From: Parabacteroides distasonis
GTDB taxonomy: Bacteria > Bacteroidota > Bacteroidia > Bacteroidales > Tannerellaceae
NCBI GenBank assembly: GCA_015060925.1
Contig: SUXM01000028.1
Coordinates: 1 to 33,353, forward strand
Reading direction: 5' to 3'
DNA length: 33,353 nt
Shown here one piece after another: positions 32,926-33,353 of this stretch. The notes beneath the pieces were generated by a model that saw nothing but the letters and a program-made list of their open reading frames with translations, did no database searches and was not told where the DNA came from. A program made the position numbers and the translations under genes. The first letter of the stretch is position 1, and each line of letters begins with the position of its first letter.

Positions 32926-33353
32926 TTATAATTTGTTATTTGAGTCTGCTTTCTTTTCCATTTTCGTACTCTTCACCTCCACCGAATAGTCGCCATCGAA
33001 ACTCGGGTCGATCGAAACACCCCCGTCCATCGTTCCCTCTGGCTTCACATCCGGGAAGACTATCGGAATATCCGGGTCGTCATAACCGGGACTGTCAGGC
33101 TTGTCTGGTTTATCCGGATCATCAGGCGTGGGATCATCAGGATCGTCAGGTGTAGGATCATCAGGGTCGTCAGGCGTGGGATCGTCAGGATCATCAGGAT
33201 CAGGAATTTCGGGTTTGCCAAACTCAATATACAGGATCGGGCTGCAATCCGTATGACCCTCACGGATACGGTCACCCACCAAAAAGGCAAAATCCAACAC
33301 TGTCTCATTATCCACCAAACGCACAGAAAGGTTAAGCGTGTTCTCTTCCGACT
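32926..33353 (-). CDS. Fimbrillin-related protein, C-terminal part (cut by window edge)
   Basis: The reading frame is open to the right edge, so the 5' end is missing. What is seen (about 142 residues) is a strand-rich end of a domain (NETVLDFAFLVGDRIREG, YIEFGKPEIP), then an Asp/Pro-rich linker made of PDDPDDPT repeats, then a short tail with VSIDPSFDGDYS. That tail matches the DPGFDGDYS motif of the neighbouring lipoprotein, 19 nt downstream. The domain resembles FimB/Mfa2-type or DUF5119-type fimbrial lipoproteins, but this cannot be settled without the N-terminus. The two genes are very likely one operon encoding surface proteins. Confidence 0.72.
   Translation of the reverse strand, partial: SEENTLNLSVRLVDNETVLDFAFLVGDRIREGHTDCSPILYIEFGKPEIPDPDDPDDPTPDDPDDPTPDDPDDPTPDDPDKPDKPDSPGYDDPDIPIVFPDVKPEGTMDGGVSIDPSFDGDYSVEVKSTKMEKKADSNNKL
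33108..33204 (-). repeat. Coding 24-nt tandem repeat (PDDPDDPT linker)
   Basis: About four imperfect 24-nt units encode the Asp/Pro linker. They vary mainly at third codon positions. Copy number could change by slippage, altering linker length in steps of eight residues. Confidence 0.8.

Noticed and set aside
33108-33204. The short repeats as a CRISPR array.
   Set aside because: The units are contiguous, without spacers, and encode an in-frame Asp/Pro linker.

Overview
The window looks like chromosomal DNA of a gut Bacteroidales, most likely Parabacteroides or a close relative. Five things point there: many genes are preceded by the Bacteroidetes -7 box TAnnTTTG; four tRNA genes lack an encoded CCA; there is a fimbrillin-type (DUF6562-like) lipoprotein with an acidic stretch after the lipid-anchored Cys; there is a DUF2156 protein of the Bacteroidales type; and overall base composition is AT-rich. 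The genus is inference from gene content, not a database result.

Layout. 1-157: a terminator and a minus-strand tRNA-Lys(TTT). 158-455: an intergenic region with divergent tRNA-Lys and glnS promoters flanking three copies of a 15-mer, TTACATCCGAkGTAA. 456-6522: plus-strand run of glnS, a TPR protein, a DUF368/PopT lipid-carrier transporter, a DUF2156 protein and a GNAT acetyltransferase. 6648-9584: a two-gene redox unit, made of a membrane polyferredoxin (NapH-like half fused to a NapG-like half across an internal twin-arginine motif) and a Tat-type aldo/keto reductase lipoprotein with a C-terminal di-[4Fe-4S] domain. 9600-12494: a convergent AddB-like Fe-S nuclease sharing a bidirectional terminator with the reductase gene.

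12495-13329 is the most unusual stretch. It holds two 107-bp direct repeats, 365 bp apart and differing at 4 positions. Each is laid out on the minus strand as an 18-bp palindrome, a TATATTTG -7 box, about 70 nt of transcript with a 14-codon frame, and a hairpin with a T-run. A third palindrome of the same type and three more 15-mers lie nearby. I read these as duplicated small-RNA or attenuator units.

13330-20903: threonine catabolism (tdh, kbl), a TlpA/DUF4369-like protein in reversed domain order, a small lipoprotein, a PHP phosphatase (HisJ type) and a PhoB/PhoR-type two-component system with a Pho-box-like direct repeat upstream. 20943-22865: an MFS transporter and an SDR oxidoreductase. 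22938-23231: minus-strand tRNA-Gly(GCC), tRNA-Leu(CAG) and tRNA-Leu(GAG). 23331-28195: minus-strand run of M20 dipeptidase, DbpA-like helicase, MTA/SAH deaminase-like amidohydrolase and purine nucleoside phosphorylase, which suggests nucleoside and peptide salvage. 28303-29718: an exported sialate O-acetylesterase-family enzyme. 29982-33353: minus-strand fimbrillin-like surface lipoproteins, the upstream one cut by the window edge.

No transposase, integrase, CRISPR array or rRNA gene was seen.
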